Shown here one piece after another: positions 24,586-33,221 of a stretch of DNA of 64,000 nt. The DNA is from Betaproteobacteria bacterium HGW-Betaproteobacteria-7. GTDB taxonomy: Bacteria > Pseudomonadota > Gammaproteobacteria > Burkholderiales > Rhodocyclaceae. The number at the start of each line of letters is the position of its first letter. Position 1 is the first letter of the stretch. The translations under genes were made by a program, and so were the position numbers. The stretch is from positions 1 through 64,000 of the forward strand of contig PHCE01000009.1 in NCBI GenBank assembly GCA_002840765.1, read 5' to 3'. The notes beneath the pieces are model-generated. The model did not search any database and was not told where the DNA came from. It saw only the letters and a list, made by a program, of their open reading frames with translations.

Positions 24586-26726
24586 TGCGTGCCCTGTTGC
24601 GGCCCCTCCTGCGCCTTGTGGCGCGCCTGCTGTTTCGTGTCGATGTGCAATTCCGCCAGTCGGATTTCTCGCACAAGAAGCTGCTCATCGTCGCCAATCA
24701 CGAGTCCTTCCTCGATGGTCTGCTGCTCGGGCTGTTCCTGCCGGTCAATCCGGTCTTTGTCGTGCATACCGGCGTCGCCAACAATTTCTGGTTCCGCCTG
24801 CTGTTGTCGCAGGTGGATTATCTGGCCGTCGATCCGACCAGCCCGATGGCCATGAAACAGGTCATCCGGCTGATCGAGTCCGGGCGGCCGGTGGTCATCT
24901 TCCCGGAAGGGCGGATCACGCTGACCGGCTCGCTGATGAAGGTTTATGACGGCCCCGCCTTCGTTGCCGCCAAGACCGGGGCGACGGTGATTCCGGTGCG
25001 CCTGGATGGCGCTTCGCGCTCGTATTTCTCGCGCCTGTCCGGCAAGTATCCGAAGGAATTTTTCCCGAAAATCCGCATGATCGTCCTGCCCGAGGCACAT
25101 TTTCCGATGCCCGAGGCGGCCACCGCCAAGCTGCGTCGGCGCCGGGCTGGCGAGCAGATGCGGCGGCTGATGCAGGAAATGATCTTCGCCTCCCACCCGC
25201 AACAGACCCTGTACGACGCTCTGTGCGATGCGGCCGAGATCTTCGGGCCAAAACGCCGGCTGCTCGAGGACATGAAGCAGATCGAGTACTCCTACCGCGA
25301 CCTGATGAAGATGGCGCTGATCCTCGGCCGGCAGATCGAACGCCTGAGCCGGCCGGACGAAAAGGTCGGCCTGCTGCTGCCCAACCTGGTGCCGACGCTC
25401 GGCCTGATCTTCGGCCTGACCGCTCGCCGCCGGGTGCCGGCCATGCTCAACTACACGGCCGGCGTCGATGCCATGCAGGCGGCGTGCGATGCCGCCGAGG
25501 TGCGCTGCATCGTCACCTCGCGTGCCTTCATCGAGCAGGCGCGGCTGGGTGACAAGCTGGCCGGTCTGCGCAATGTCGAATTGCACTACCTGGAGGACAT
25601 CCGCGAGCGCATCAGCCTCGCCGACAAACTGTGGCTGGTGCTGTGGGCGATCCATTTTCCGCGCGCCTTCGAGCTGCCGGCCTCACCGGAAGATGCGGCG
25701 GTGGTGCTGTTTACCTCCGGTTCCGAGGGCAAGCCCAAGGGCGTCGTGCTGCCACACCGGGCGCTGCTCGCCAACATCGCGCAAATTCGTGCAGTCATCG
25801 ATTTCTCGGTCGACGACAAGGTGTTGAACGCGCTGCCGATTTTCCACAGCTTCGGCCTGACCGCCGGCGCGCTGCTGCCGGTGCTGACCGGCGCCAACCT
25901 CTTCCTCTATCCGTCGCCGCTGCATTACCGGGTGATCCCGGAAGTCGCCTACGACCGCGGCTGTACCGTGCTCTTCGGCACCTCGACCTTCCTCGGTAAT
26001 TACGCCAAGTTCGCTCATCCCTACGATTTCTATCGCTTGCGCTACGTCGTCGCTGGCGCCGAGAAGCTCTCCGAAGCGGTGCGCAACCAGTGGTTCGAGA
26101 AATTCGGCGTGCGCATCTTCGAAGGCTATGGCGCCACCGAAACCGCGCCGGTGCTGGCCGTCAACACGCCGATGGCCTACAAGACCGGCACCGTTGGCAA
26201 CCTGCTGCCGGGCATCGAGCACAAGCTGGTGCCGGTGCCGGGCATCGATAACGGCGGCATCCTGCACGTGCGCGGCCCCAACGTCATGGCCGGCTACCTC
26301 AAGGCCGAACAGCCGGGCGTGCTGCAGCCACCCGCTTCGGCGGTCGGCGACGGCTGGTACGAAACCGGCGATGTGGTCAGCATCGACGACGAGGGCTTCG
26401 TCCGCATCGTCGGCCGGGTCAAGCGCTTCGCCAAGATCGCCGGCGAGATGGTCAGCCTGGAAGTGGTCGAGAAACTCGCCGTCGCCAGTGCGCCGGAAAA
26501 GCAGCACGCGGCATCCAGTCAGCCGGACGAAAGCAAGGGCGAGGCGCTGGTGCTATTCACCACCGATCCGGCGCTCAGTCGTGAGGTGTTGGCGAGCAAA
26601 GCCCGCGAACTCGGCATGCCGGAATTGGCCGTGCCCCGGAAGATTCTGCAGGTTGAAGCCTTGCCGCTGCTGGGCACCGGCAAGATCGACTACGTCACCT
26701 TGAAGCAGATGGCGGAGGCGGCATGA
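24585..26726 (+). CDS. Aas-like acyltransferase / acyl-ACP synthetase
   Basis: 713 residues. N-terminal PlsC-type acyltransferase domain (about 1-190) with the HX4D motif NHESFLD (H39, D44) and FPEGRIT. C-terminal AMP-forming ligase (about 215-705) with LFTSGSEGKPKG, YGATETAPVLAVN, the WYETGDV motif and a C-terminal GTGKIDYVTLK lysine. This is the architecture of E. coli Aas, which re-acylates 2-acyl-lysophosphatidylethanolamine using acyl-ACP that it makes itself. The last gene of the operon encodes the matching LplT-like transporter, supporting a phospholipid-repair role. Substrate range is inferred, not seen. Confidence 0.9.
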   Translation: MRALLRPLLRLVARLLFRVDVQFRQSDFSHKKLLIVANHESFLDGLLLGLFLPVNPVFVVHTGVANNFWFRLLLSQVDYLAVDPTSPMAMKQVIRLIESGRPVVIFPEGRITLTGSLMKVYDGPAFVAAKTGATVIPVRLDGASRSYFSRLSGKYPKEFFPKIRMIVLPEAHFPMPEAATAKLRRRRAGEQMRRLMQEMIFASHPQQTLYDALCDAAEIFGPKRRLLEDMKQIEYSYRDLMKMALILGRQIERLSRPDEKVGLLLPNLVPTLGLIFGLTARRRVPAMLNYTAGVDAMQAACDAAEVRCIVTSRAFIEQARLGDKLAGLRNVELHYLEDIRERISLADKLWLVLWAIHFPRAFELPASPEDAAVVLFTSGSEGKPKGVVLPHRALLANIAQIRAVIDFSVDDKVLNALPIFHSFGLTAGALLPVLTGANLFLYPSPLHYRVIPEVAYDRGCTVLFGTSTFLGNYAKFAHPYDFYRLRYVVAGAEKLSEAVRNQWFEKFGVRIFEGYGATETAPVLAVNTPMAYKTGTVGNLLPGIEHKLVPVPGIDNGGILHVRGPNVMAGYLKAEQPGVLQPPASAVGDGWYETGDVVSIDDEGFVRIVGRVKRFAKIAGEMVSLEVVEKLAVASAPEKQHAASSQPDESKGEALVLFTTDPALSREVLASKARELGMPELAVPRKILQVEALPLLGTGKIDYVTLKQMAEAA

Positions 26727-27958
26727 TGGGTTTCAGTCCCCAACGTCGCCGGTTGCTGCTCCTGCTCACCGGTGGCACGGCGCTGGCTGCAGCCGGTGCA
26801 ACGCTGGCCCGGCCGGTCGTCGTCAATCCCTGCCGGGCGGCGATTCCGGTGCGCTTGCTCGACAGTCCGTGGCTGAAGCAGGCCTGGGCCGGCATCGATC
26901 CGGCTGGGCTGTGGGACTGCCACGTGCATCTGGCTGGCCTGGGCGATGGTGGCAGCGGCATCGAGATCGGGCCGCAACTGTCGTCGCCGCTGCAGCCGGT
27001 GCAGTACGCGCAGCGCCTGTTTTACATGAACGCCGGCTGCGCCCACGACGCCTCTGGCGCCGTCGACGCTGCCTACACGGCGCGGCTGCTCAATCTGTGC
27101 GACGCGATGCCGGCGGGCTTCAAGGTGATGCTGTTCGCTTTCGAGCGCTTCCATGATGCGGCCGGCCAGGCGCATCCGGAGCATTCGGCCTTCTACGTGC
27201 CGAACGCCTGGGCGGCGAAACTGGCGGGCGAATTCCCGGCGCGCTTCGAGTGGGTGGCCTCGCTGCATCCTTATCACGCGACGGCGGTGGAAGATCTCAA
27301 ACAGGCAATTGCCGGCGGCGCCCGTGCAGTCAAGTGGTTGCCGGCGGCGCAGGGCATGGACCCGGCCGATGGCAAGTGTGACGCTTTCTACCGCGTGCTT
27401 GCCGAAAGCGGCACGCCGCTGATTGTCCATTGCGGTGAGGAGAAGGCGGTCAAGGGCAGCGACAACAAGGCTTTCGGCAATCCGCTGCGTCTGCGCCGGG
27501 CCCTTGATCTTGGCGTCAAGGTCATCGTCGCCCATTGCGCGACGATGGGTACAGACCTCGACGACGATGGTGCCGTGCGTTCCAGTTTCGATCTCTTTCT
27601 CAAGGCCATGGCCGAACCGCGCGCCAAGGGTTTGCTGCACGGCGACGTCTCGGCGATCACGCTGCGAAATCGCCAGCCGGCGGTGATCCGTACGCTGCTC
27701 GAACGTGATGACTTGCACGAGCGCCTGCTGCACGGTTCTGATTACCCGCTGCCCGGCATCCTGCCGCTGATCTCGTCAGCGACGCTGGCCCGCGCCGGCC
27801 TGCTGCCGAAGGACGCGGTCGCCGATCTCGACGCGCTGCGCGAGCACAACCCGCTGCTCTTCGATTTCGTTCTCAAGCGCCTGCTCAACTGGCAGGGGCA
27901 TTCCTTTTCGCCGGCGGTGTTCAATACCCGCCGCATCTTCACGGGTCACCGGTCATGA
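26723..27958 (+). CDS. Amidohydrolase-family metal-dependent hydrolase, exported
   Basis: 411 residues. The N-terminus (QRRRLLLLLTGGTALAAAGA) looks like a twin-arginine or Sec signal, so the enzyme is probably periplasmic or anchored. The rest is a TIM-barrel amidohydrolase: DCHVHLAG (metal-binding HxH), IVHCGEEKAV, VIVAHCATMG and LLHGSDYPLP give the expected series of His and Asp ligands. The substrate is unknown. It overlaps the Aas-like gene at its start and the transporter-acyltransferase gene at its end (ATGA), so it is an integral member of the lipid operon and may act on a lipid-derived or envelope compound. Confidence 0.85.
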   Translation: MMGFSPQRRRLLLLLTGGTALAAAGATLARPVVVNPCRAAIPVRLLDSPWLKQAWAGIDPAGLWDCHVHLAGLGDGGSGIEIGPQLSSPLQPVQYAQRLFYMNAGCAHDASGAVDAAYTARLLNLCDAMPAGFKVMLFAFERFHDAAGQAHPEHSAFYVPNAWAAKLAGEFPARFEWVASLHPYHATAVEDLKQAIAGGARAVKWLPAAQGMDPADGKCDAFYRVLAESGTPLIVHCGEEKAVKGSDNKAFGNPLRLRRALDLGVKVIVAHCATMGTDLDDDGAVRSSFDLFLKAMAEPRAKGLLHGDVSAITLRNRQPAVIRTLLERDDLHERLLHGSDYPLPGILPLISSATLARAGLLPKDAVADLDALREHNPLLFDFVLKRLLNWQGHSFSPAVFNTRRIFTGHRS

Positions 27959-29835
27959 GCGGACAATTCGGACTTCTCAAGCAAAAGCGTTTCGCGCCGT
28001 TGTTCGGCACGCAGTTCCTCGGCGCCTTCAACGACAACCTGTACAAGAACGCACTGGTCGTGCTGCTGACCTTCCAGGCGGCGCAGTGGACGACGATTCC
28101 GGTCGAGTTGCTCGGCAACCTGGCGGCCGGCTTGTTCATCCTGCCTTTCTTCCTGTTCTCGGCGACCGCCGGCCAGCTCGCCGACAAGTACGACAAGGCC
28201 TGGCTGGCGCGCCTCTCCAAGGTATTGGAAATCGTCATCATGGGCGTTGCCGCTGCTGGTTTCTGGCTGCATAGCCTGAGCTGGCTGCTCGCCGCGCTAT
28301 TTTTGCTGGGGCTGCAATCGACGCTGTTCGGGCCGGTCAAGTATTCGATCCTGCCGCAGCACTTGCATGAGGATGAACTGGTCGGCGGCAACGCGCTGAT
28401 CGAGGCCGGTACCTTCGTTTCCATCCTGATCGGCACGCTGGCCGGCGGGCTGCTTGCCGGGGCGGTGGCGCAGCCGGTGTGGATCGCTGTTGGCGGGCTG
28501 GCGGTGGCGGTGCTCGGTTACTTGTACAGCCGGGGCATTCCCGATGCGCCGCCGCCAGCGCCGGAGCTGAAGGTCAACTGGAATCCGCTGACCGAAACCT
28601 GGCGCAGCATCCGCTTTGCCAGCGGCAACCGCACGGTCTTCCTGTCGATTCTCGGTATCTCCTGGTTCTGGCTCTACGGCGCGCTGTTCCTGGCGCAATT
28701 CCCGGCCTATACAAAGAACGTGCTCGGCGGTGGCGAGGCGATGGTGACGCTGCTGCTGGCCATTTTCACGGTCGGCATCGGCCTCGGCTCGCTGCTCTGC
28801 GAGCGGATGTCCGGCAAGCATGTCGAAATCGGCCTGGTGCCGTTTGGCTCGATCGGCCTGACGCTGTTCGGCCTGGATCTCTATTTCGCCTCGCCGGTTG
28901 GCCTGGTCGGCACGACGGCGCATGAACTGACGGCGCTGCTCAGCCTCCCGGCGATCTGGCGTGTGCTGTTCGATCTGCTGATGATCGGCGTCTTCGGCGG
29001 TTTCTTCATCGTGCCGCTGTACGCGCTGGTGCAGACGCGTTCCGAGGCCAGCCACCGGGCGCGGATCATTGCCTCGAACAACATACTCAACGCGCTGTTC
29101 ATGGTCGTCGGCGCGCTCGCCGCGGCGGCGGCGCTCGGTGCCGGGCTGTCGATCCCGGCGTTGTTCGGCATCGCAGCGCTGCTCAATGCGGCGGTGGCGG
29201 TGTACATCTACGGGCTGGTGCCGGAGTTCTTGCTGCGCTTTATCGCCTGGCTGCTGGTCAAGGCCGCCTACCGGCTGCGCTGCGAGGGGCTGGAACACAT
29301 CCCCGAGCAGGGCGCGGCGGTGTTGGTCGCCAATCACGTCAGCTTTGTCGATGCAGTGGTGATCATGGGCGCTTCGCCGCGGCCGATCCGTTTCGTCATG
29401 GACCATCGCATCTTCAAGACGCCGCTGCTGGGCTTCGTCTTCCGGCATAGCGGCGCGATCCCGATCGCCTCGGCCAAGGAGGACCCGGCGCTGATGGAGC
29501 AGGCCTTCGCCGCTGTCTCGCAGGCGCTGAAGGATGGCGAACTGGTGGCCCTCTTTCCCGAGGGCGGCATCACCCGCGATGGCGAGCTGCAGCCTTTCCG
29601 GCCGGGCATCAGTCGAATTCTCGCCGCCGATCCGGTGCCGGTGGTGCCGCTGGCGCTGTCCGGCCTGTGGGGCAGCTATTTTTCGCGCATCGACGGGGCA
29701 GCGATGAGCACACCGTTCCGCCGCGGCTGCTTCTCGCCGATCGCTCTGCGGGCCGGCGCCGCCATCCCCGCCGGGCAGGCGACGCCGGAAAGACTGCAGG
29801 CCACCGTTCTTGCCCTGCGCGGCGAACGGCGTTAG
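27955..29835 (+). CDS. LplT-like MFS transporter fused to PlsC acyltransferase
   Basis: 626 residues. Residues about 1-410 form a twelve-helix major facilitator domain (FAPLFGTQFLGAFNDNLYKN at the start is the LplT-type signature). Residues about 420-626 form a PlsC acyltransferase domain with NHVSFVD (HX4D) and FPEGGIT. LplT flips lysophospholipids into the cytoplasm for re-acylation by Aas. Here transport and an acyltransferase are in one chain, while a second acyltransferase plus ligase is encoded two genes upstream. Its stop overlaps the convergent ccmI stop by 4 bases. Confidence 0.9.
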   Translation: MSGQFGLLKQKRFAPLFGTQFLGAFNDNLYKNALVVLLTFQAAQWTTIPVELLGNLAAGLFILPFFLFSATAGQLADKYDKAWLARLSKVLEIVIMGVAAAGFWLHSLSWLLAALFLLGLQSTLFGPVKYSILPQHLHEDELVGGNALIEAGTFVSILIGTLAGGLLAGAVAQPVWIAVGGLAVAVLGYLYSRGIPDAPPPAPELKVNWNPLTETWRSIRFASGNRTVFLSILGISWFWLYGALFLAQFPAYTKNVLGGGEAMVTLLLAIFTVGIGLGSLLCERMSGKHVEIGLVPFGSIGLTLFGLDLYFASPVGLVGTTAHELTALLSLPAIWRVLFDLLMIGVFGGFFIVPLYALVQTRSEASHRARIIASNNILNALFMVVGALAAAAALGAGLSIPALFGIAALLNAAVAVYIYGLVPEFLLRFIAWLLVKAAYRLRCEGLEHIPEQGAAVLVANHVSFVDAVVIMGASPRPIRFVMDHRIFKTPLLGFVFRHSGAIPIASAKEDPALMEQAFAAVSQALKDGELVALFPEGGITRDGELQPFRPGISRILAADPVPVVPLALSGLWGSYFSRIDGAAMSTPFRRGCFSPIALRAGAAIPAGQATPERLQATVLALRGERR

Positions 29836-31052
29836 GAGGCCGGTCGGGTCGGTGGCACGTAGGCGCGGTCGATCCGCAGTTGCAGCTTGCTGTCGCCGAG
29901 CTTGACCGTCTGGGCGGCACTCTGCTTGTCGCCGTCGCGGCCGATGGCGTCGCCGGTGCGCGACAGGCGCGCTTCGACAATCACCTCCGGGTGACCGGAA
30001 ATGGCCTTGTCGGCGACCATGGCCGAGCTGTCGTCGAGGACGAATTTGGCCGGTAGATCGCCGACGCGCAGTTTGACGACGGCAAGCGGGAAACGTGTGC
30101 CATCGACCGGGCGGGCGAAGACAAATACCGTTTCGTCAGGCTGGCTGGCGGCGGCGATTTCTGGCGCGAGACTGACGGTGCCGCTGATCGCCTTGCCCGG
30201 TTCGGCATCGACCTTGCTGAGGCGGCGGGCTTCGGCGATGTTTTCGGCCAATACCTGGTGGTCGCCGGAGGTGGGATCGACGGTGGCCAGGGCGCGGTCC
30301 CAGAACTGCGTCGCATTGGCGAAGTCCTTGCCGTTGAAGGCGGCGGTGCCGGCGAGCCAGAGTGCGATCAGGTGATCGGGATTGGCCTCCAGTGCGCGTT
30401 TGACTAGGCGCAGGGGCTTGCCGCTGAGATCACCACCGTTGGCTGTGGCCAGTAGGTCGGCGTACTCGGCGAGGAAGTCGGCATTCTCCGCCAGGCCGGC
30501 CTCGGCCCGGGCGTAGGCCTCGATGGCTTCCGGCAGGCGCTCCATCGAGCGGTAGGAGCGGCCAAGCATGGCCCAGCCCTCGGCATTCTCCGGTTCGTTG
30601 ACCAGCCGCTGTTGCAGGCCTTCCACCATCTGCTGGATCTTGGCCGGCGTCATCTCCTCCGGGCTGACCTGGAGCACGGGATTCAGCGCCCTTGGCGAGC
30701 CAAGATACAGATAGCTGCCGATGGCCAGCAACGGCAACAGCAACAGGACGGCGATGGCCGTCTTGCGGCTGGCACCCGGCGAGCTGTGGTTCGCGGTTGG
30801 CTCGGCCGTCGGCAGTTCATCGAGCAGGCGCCGGTGAATTTCCCGGTGCGTCTGATCATAGGCCTCGGCTGACAGGTTCCCGCTCTGCCGATCGTTTTCC
30901 AGTTCGCGCAGCTGATCGCGCATCAGCGCAATGTTGGTAGCCCGCCGTTCGCTGCTCTGATCGGGGGCGTGATTCTTGCGCAGCAGAGGGAACATCAGGA
31001 TGGCCAGGGCCAGCACCAGAAGGGCGCCGGCAGCCAGGACGAAAAAGCTCAT
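29832..31052 (-). CDS. ccmI: Cytochrome c maturation protein CcmI
   Basis: 406 residues. Two membrane helices at the N-terminus (FFVLAAGALLVLALAILMFP and TAIAVLLLLPLLAIGSYLYL) with a cytoplasmic loop (LRELENDRQSGNLSAEAYDQ) are the CcmI hallmark. A periplasmic TPR domain follows (ENAEGWAMLGRSYRSMERLP and later repeats), then a C-terminal immunoglobulin-like part. CcmI presents apocytochrome to the heme-lyase complex. It stands alone here without other ccm genes, just downstream of the multiheme cytochromes whose maturation would need it. A terminator separates it from them. Confidence 0.92.
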   Translation of the reverse strand: MSFFVLAAGALLVLALAILMFPLLRKNHAPDQSSERRATNIALMRDQLRELENDRQSGNLSAEAYDQTHREIHRRLLDELPTAEPTANHSSPGASRKTAIAVLLLLPLLAIGSYLYLGSPRALNPVLQVSPEEMTPAKIQQMVEGLQQRLVNEPENAEGWAMLGRSYRSMERLPEAIEAYARAEAGLAENADFLAEYADLLATANGGDLSGKPLRLVKRALEANPDHLIALWLAGTAAFNGKDFANATQFWDRALATVDPTSGDHQVLAENIAEARRLSKVDAEPGKAISGTVSLAPEIAAASQPDETVFVFARPVDGTRFPLAVVKLRVGDLPAKFVLDDSSAMVADKAISGHPEVIVEARLSRTGDAIGRDGDKQSAAQTVKLGDSKLQLRIDRAYVPPTRPAS

Positions 31053-31064
31053 GGGATCATCCAA

Positions 31065-31099
31065 AAAAGTAAAAGGGGAGGAGGGTTGCTCCTCCCCTT
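31065..31099 (-). terminator. Rho-independent terminator after the CbcL-like gene
   Basis: Perfect 11-base stem (AAGGGGAGGAG at 31073-31083 and its complement at 31089-31099) with a 5-base loop, followed on the minus strand by TTTTACTTTTTT. It lies 24 bases after the stop of the cytochrome gene and just before ccmI, so it should end the cytochrome transcript. Confidence 0.88.
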
Positions 31100-31122
31100 C
31101 GATTGCCGTTATCCGGCGGCGT

Positions 31123-33102
31123 TCAGCCCGTGAAGAAGCCGATGCCGACGAGGACCAGCAGGATCAGGCCGACGCTGATCAACGCCAGACCGAGGATCAC
31201 CGAGCCGAGGTGCATCTGGCGGGACGGTGCGGCAACCAGATACTGCTCCAGTTCGCCGCTATTCACCAGGCGCTGGTAGTGGGCCGGGTGTTCCTTGCGG
31301 AACTCTTCCAGCGACTGCGTGCCGGTGAACATCACGACGTCCGGCGGCGGCAGCTTGTCGGGGCGGAAGTGGTTGTTGAAGAAATGCACCGTGAACAGGA
31401 AGACGGCCGCCAGGAAGGCTTCCTCGCCATGGACCAGGGTGGCGACGTTGAACACCCAGCCCGGCAGGTAGGTGGCGGTGACGTGCGGGAAGGCCAGCAT
31501 CATGCCGCTCCAGCCGATCACGTTGACACCCCAGAAGACCGCCCAGTAGTCGAACTTCTCGAAGTAGGTCCAACGGTCGAACTGCGGTTTCGGACCCTTG
31601 CCGAAGAACCACTTGAACATGCCCCAGCAGTCCGCCAGATCCTTCCAGTTCGGAATCAGCGAGTCCGGGCCGAACCAGCGGAAGCTGCGGTCGCGCAGCA
31701 GGCGCTGCATCACGTAGATGAAGTGGATGACGAAGATGCCGATGAACAACACGGCGGCGACACGGTGGATGATGCCGAGGATCTTCGGCCCGCCGAACAT
31801 CTCGGCGACGACCGGAGCCCAGAAGCTGCCCGAGAACATGGCCGTGGTGCCGGTCAGGATCAGCGTCATGGTGATCAGGGCGAACACCAGGTGGGCCAGA
31901 CGCCAGCCCCACGAGAAGCGCTCGAAGTGCTTTTCCGGGAGCCCCAGCTTGGCGGTCTGAATGTGCGGCACCGTCTTGCCGGCTTTGCGCTCCTGCCACT
32001 CGCGGTAGTACCACAGGCCGCAGTGCGCCCAGAAGAAGGCGAAGACGCCGATCAGCAGCGCCACCATGAACTTGGTGGCGATCCACATCTGCGGATATTT
32101 CTCGAAATCATGGCTGTTGGCGTGCGGGCCGAAGGAAATGAAGCCCTCGGTGGCCGGTGCGATGCCAGGCTTCTTGCCGTCGTGACACTGGCGGCAAGTT
32201 TTCAGGCGATTGTCCACATGGACCTTCGATTCCGGATCGTCGGCGCCAAGGATGCCATGGCTGCCGTGGCAGCTGGAGCAGCGGGCGGTGTAGGTGTAGC
32301 CCAGCTTGTTGACCTGGCCGTGATAGGTGTCGCGGTAGCTGTTCAGTTCTTCCAGGTGGCAACCGCCGCAGTATTCGACGTTCTTCAGCTTGAACGGGTC
32401 GGAGGAGGAGCCGCGGATCTCGTGGCTGGTGTGGCAGTCGATACAGACGGCGCCTTTCGGGTCGTCCTTGCCCATGGTCAGCTTGCCGTGGGCCGAGGTT
32501 TCATAGTCCTCGATCTGTTCCTCGTGGCATTGCGGGCCGCAGGTCTGCAGCGTCTCCAGGCGCCATTGCTCGCGTTCCGGCGTGCCTTTGAGCGGCACGG
32601 CGAAATCGTGGGAAGCGTGGCATTCGCTGCAGTAGGCCTTGGGGCGCTCCGGATTGTCGGCATCCGGGCGGGCGTGGAAGGATTCCTGGTAGGCCTCGAT
32701 GTTCTGGGCGACGACGCCCAGACGCTCGCGGCCGGCCGGGCTGGCTTTTGCCTCATCCCACAGCTTGGCATGGCAGGTGGCGCAATCCGGCTTGGCGACG
32801 CCGGCAGCTTTCTGGTGCTGCGCCTTGTTGTCCACGATGTCGGTGTGGCAGTCGACGCACTGCATCTTGGCGTGCACGCTCTTGGCATGCTTGCCCTGGT
32901 TGACGGCCGGCAGCGGGCGTTTCTTGCCCGCGTCATCGACCAGCTGGATCTTGGGTGACTTGGTGTCGTGGCAGGTCAGACAACCGGCATTATCGAGGCT
33001 GGCGTTGGCCGGTGCTGGGGGTGGTTCGGCAGCCAGGACAGGGCCGCCACTGAGGCAGGCCATGACGGCGAGAATTCGTGATAGTGAGTTGAGCGAACGC
33101 AT
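31123..33102 (-). CDS. CbcL-like fusion: nine-heme cytochrome c plus membrane cytochrome b
   Basis: 659 residues starting MRSLNSLSRI with a signal peptide (cleavage after about VLAA). The periplasmic part (about 35-330) carries eight CXXCH motifs (CLTCH, CVDCH, CATCH, CSECH, CIDCH, CGGCH, CSSCH, CRQCH) and one CX3CH (CGPQCH), nine c-heme sites in all. The C-terminal half is a membrane domain with several helices and His pairs suited to two b hemes (WRLAHLVFAL, IIHRVAAVLF, VIHFIYVM, FTVHFFNNHF). Geobacter CbcL, an inner-membrane quinol oxidase used in extracellular respiration, has this architecture. Here it would pass electrons from the quinone pool to the MtrA-like cytochrome. The homology is judged from architecture only. 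Confidence 0.85.
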   Translation of the reverse strand: MRSLNSLSRILAVMACLSGGPVLAAEPPPAPANASLDNAGCLTCHDTKSPKIQLVDDAGKKRPLPAVNQGKHAKSVHAKMQCVDCHTDIVDNKAQHQKAAGVAKPDCATCHAKLWDEAKASPAGRERLGVVAQNIEAYQESFHARPDADNPERPKAYCSECHASHDFAVPLKGTPEREQWRLETLQTCGPQCHEEQIEDYETSAHGKLTMGKDDPKGAVCIDCHTSHEIRGSSSDPFKLKNVEYCGGCHLEELNSYRDTYHGQVNKLGYTYTARCSSCHGSHGILGADDPESKVHVDNRLKTCRQCHDGKKPGIAPATEGFISFGPHANSHDFEKYPQMWIATKFMVALLIGVFAFFWAHCGLWYYREWQERKAGKTVPHIQTAKLGLPEKHFERFSWGWRLAHLVFALITMTLILTGTTAMFSGSFWAPVVAEMFGGPKILGIIHRVAAVLFIGIFVIHFIYVMQRLLRDRSFRWFGPDSLIPNWKDLADCWGMFKWFFGKGPKPQFDRWTYFEKFDYWAVFWGVNVIGWSGMMLAFPHVTATYLPGWVFNVATLVHGEEAFLAAVFLFTVHFFNNHFRPDKLPPPDVVMFTGTQSLEEFRKEHPAHYQRLVNSGELEQYLVAAPSRQMHLGSVILGLALISVGLILLVLVGIGFFTG

Positions 33103-33160
33103 GATCTCCAGATCCTTTATTTTCTTATTGGTAGTGAGACCTCTCTCCGCATCAGAATGC

Positions 33161-33194
33161 AAAAGGGGGCCGGTAGTTTCCGCCCCCCTTTTTT
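33161..33194 (-). terminator. Terminator-like hairpin between the barrel and CbcL-like genes
   Basis: AAAAGGGGG and CCCCCTTTT arms (one extra C) around a loop of about 15 bases, followed on the minus strand by TTTTGC. It lies downstream of the outer-membrane barrel gene and about 60 bases upstream of the CbcL-like gene. It may end or attenuate the upstream transcript, which would let the genes be expressed at different levels. Confidence 0.6.
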
Positions 33195-33221
33195 GGGTCT
33201 TCACTTAATCAAAGCACAGCC

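Noticed and set aside
30976..32958. A 660-codon open frame on the plus strand
   Set aside because: It is antisense to the nine-heme cytochrome gene, whose CXXCH series and membrane helices prove the minus-strand frame. No motifs in the plus-strand translation.
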